Assembly (NCBI GenBank): GCA_002457675.1
Contig: NTKK01000008.1
Span: 28,387 to 92,386, forward strand
Length of the DNA stretch: 64,000 nt
Direction of reading: 5' to 3'
Source: Bacteroidetes bacterium MED-G17
Lineage (GTDB): Bacteria > Bacteroidota > Bacteroidia > NS11-12g > UBA9320
Position 1 is the stretch's first letter, and the number at the start of each line of letters is the position of its first letter. Both the position numbers and the translations under genes were made by a program. The notes beneath the pieces are model-generated. The model was not told the origin of the DNA. It did no database searches and saw nothing but the letters and a program-made list of their open reading frames with translations. Shown piece after piece: positions 63,484 through 64,000 of the stretch.

Positions 63484-63491
63484 TAAATTTG
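63484..63491 (+). promoter_or_regulatory. -7 promoter box TAAATTTG upstream of the last gene
   Basis: Exact TAnnTTTG match ending 4 nt before the ATG at 63496. Confidence 0.45.
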
Positions 63492-63495
63492 GATT

Positions 63496-63996
63496 ATGTC
63501 TTTTCGGGTTTTTACTTCACTATATATGGGTCTATTTTTTGTAAGCGCTTCTCTTAGTTCTTGTTCTGATGATTCAACTGTTTCAGGCACTCAAACAAAT
63601 GTTACAATTCCTGCAACTTTTACTGAACGCTACGACGGCGTAGTTTGGTTAGATGAGGATTCTCCACAAGATGTCTTGTACTACATTTCAATTCAAGATG
63701 GACCAAAAATTAAAATAATTAATTGGGATGCATTTGAAGATAGAAATGAATGTTATGAACTGATTGAAGGAGTTAGAAATTCGTACGGAGATAAGCTCAC
63801 CGTTATAGAAAATAACTTAGATAATCTCATTATAGAAGTAGAAGCACCCAGCTCCCAACCTTCTCGTTTCACCATCACTCTAACGGTAACTAATAATGGA
63901 AATAATGGGATTTTGAAATCACGTGATAGTGAAACAGGTGAAGAACTATTTACCGGAAACTTTGTAAGGTCTAGCACGAAAAATCCTTGTCTTTAA
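63496..63996 (+). CDS. Hypothetical lipoprotein
   Basis: 166-aa protein with signal segment SLYMGLFFVSASLSSCSDD (lipobox, lipid on the Cys) and a beta-rich mature domain of about 140 residues (FTERYDGVVWLDED, PSRFTITLTVTNNG). Two mature cysteines (NECYEL and the penultimate residue) may pair. No family recognised; it resembles the general class of small Bacteroidota surface or periplasmic lipoproteins. It is complete, ending 4 nt before the window edge. Confidence 0.7.
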   Translation: MSFRVFTSLYMGLFFVSASLSSCSDDSTVSGTQTNVTIPATFTERYDGVVWLDEDSPQDVLYYISIQDGPKIKIINWDAFEDRNECYELIEGVRNSYGDKLTVIENNLDNLIIEVEAPSSQPSRFTITLTVTNNGNNGILKSRDSETGEELFTGNFVRSSTKNPCL

Positions 63997-64000
63997 TTGG

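Overview
The window reads as a chromosomal segment of a free-living member of the Bacteroidota, most likely Flavobacteriales or a close relative. The evidence is the low G+C content (roughly one third by eye), many genes with no obvious Shine-Dalgarno sequence, repeated TAnnTTTG -7 promoter boxes, and type IX secretion (T9SS)/gliding genes (gldJ, a porP/sprF homologue, porU, porV). Several secreted proteins also carry T9SS C-terminal sorting domains, both the CHU_C 'type B' and the FPNP 'type A' kinds. No insertion sequence, prophage, CRISPR array or rRNA was seen. One tRNA gene, tRNA-Arg(ACG), is present.

Layout. 0-10 kb: a truncated small basic protein gene, arginase, thioredoxin, a DUF58 protein, then recG with an overlapping orphan ABC ATPase, a CPBP membrane protease and dnaE. 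10-13.5 kb: an SDR, a small conserved protein, an alpha/beta hydrolase, tRNA-Arg with two terminators, and a photolyase/cryptochrome. 13.5-23.7 kb: a co-directional minus-strand block in which a biotin operon (bioF-bioD-bioA-KAS-bioB) lies between two large T9SS cargo genes. 24-30 kb: a second SDR, an arsenate-reductase-like phosphatase, an RqcH/NFACT protein, map, a lipoprotein and a DUF2130 protein. 30-40.6 kb: hutU, GNAT, rhomboid, a T9SS-exported PNGase F-like protein, PaaN-type aldehyde dehydrogenase, a DUF3822-rsmD-coaD operon, Nudix and pyrE. 40.6-53.4 kb: ahcY, bacilliredoxin, the T9SS cluster gldJ-porP/sprF <> porU-porV, gdhA and a FecA-like TonB receptor. 53.4-58.7 kb: a beta-barrel protein, a secreted protein, a cold-shock operon, a prohibitin-like lipoprotein, bestrophin, an AHSA1-type SRPBCC protein and a small T9SS cargo. 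59-64 kb: a looser accessory-like tail of small secreted and membrane proteins, including a 35-codon membrane ORF missing from the ORF track and a lipoprotein-TM2/DUF2752 pair, with two long gene-free gaps.

How the genes work together. The clearest functional unit is biotin synthesis: all four late steps plus a ketoacyl synthase that could act in making the pimeloyl precursor, with no bioC/bioH beside it. The second is protein export: PorU (sortase) and PorV (its outer-membrane shuttle partner) with GldJ and a PorP/SprF protein, and at least five likely cargo proteins elsewhere in the window. Arginase, urocanate hydratase and glutamate dehydrogenase point to amino-acid nitrogen metabolism but are scattered rather than in one operon.

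The most general unexpected signal is promoter placement. Exact TAnnTTTG boxes end 4-8 nt before the start codon of seven genes (and 12 nt before trxA), with near matches at about nine more. This suggests that leaderless or nearly leaderless mRNAs are common here. No clearly novel multi-gene system was found; the best candidates for follow-up are the KAS in the biotin operon, the leaderless promoter pattern, the CxxCH-bearing T9SS cargo and the tiny overlapping membrane-protein pair.
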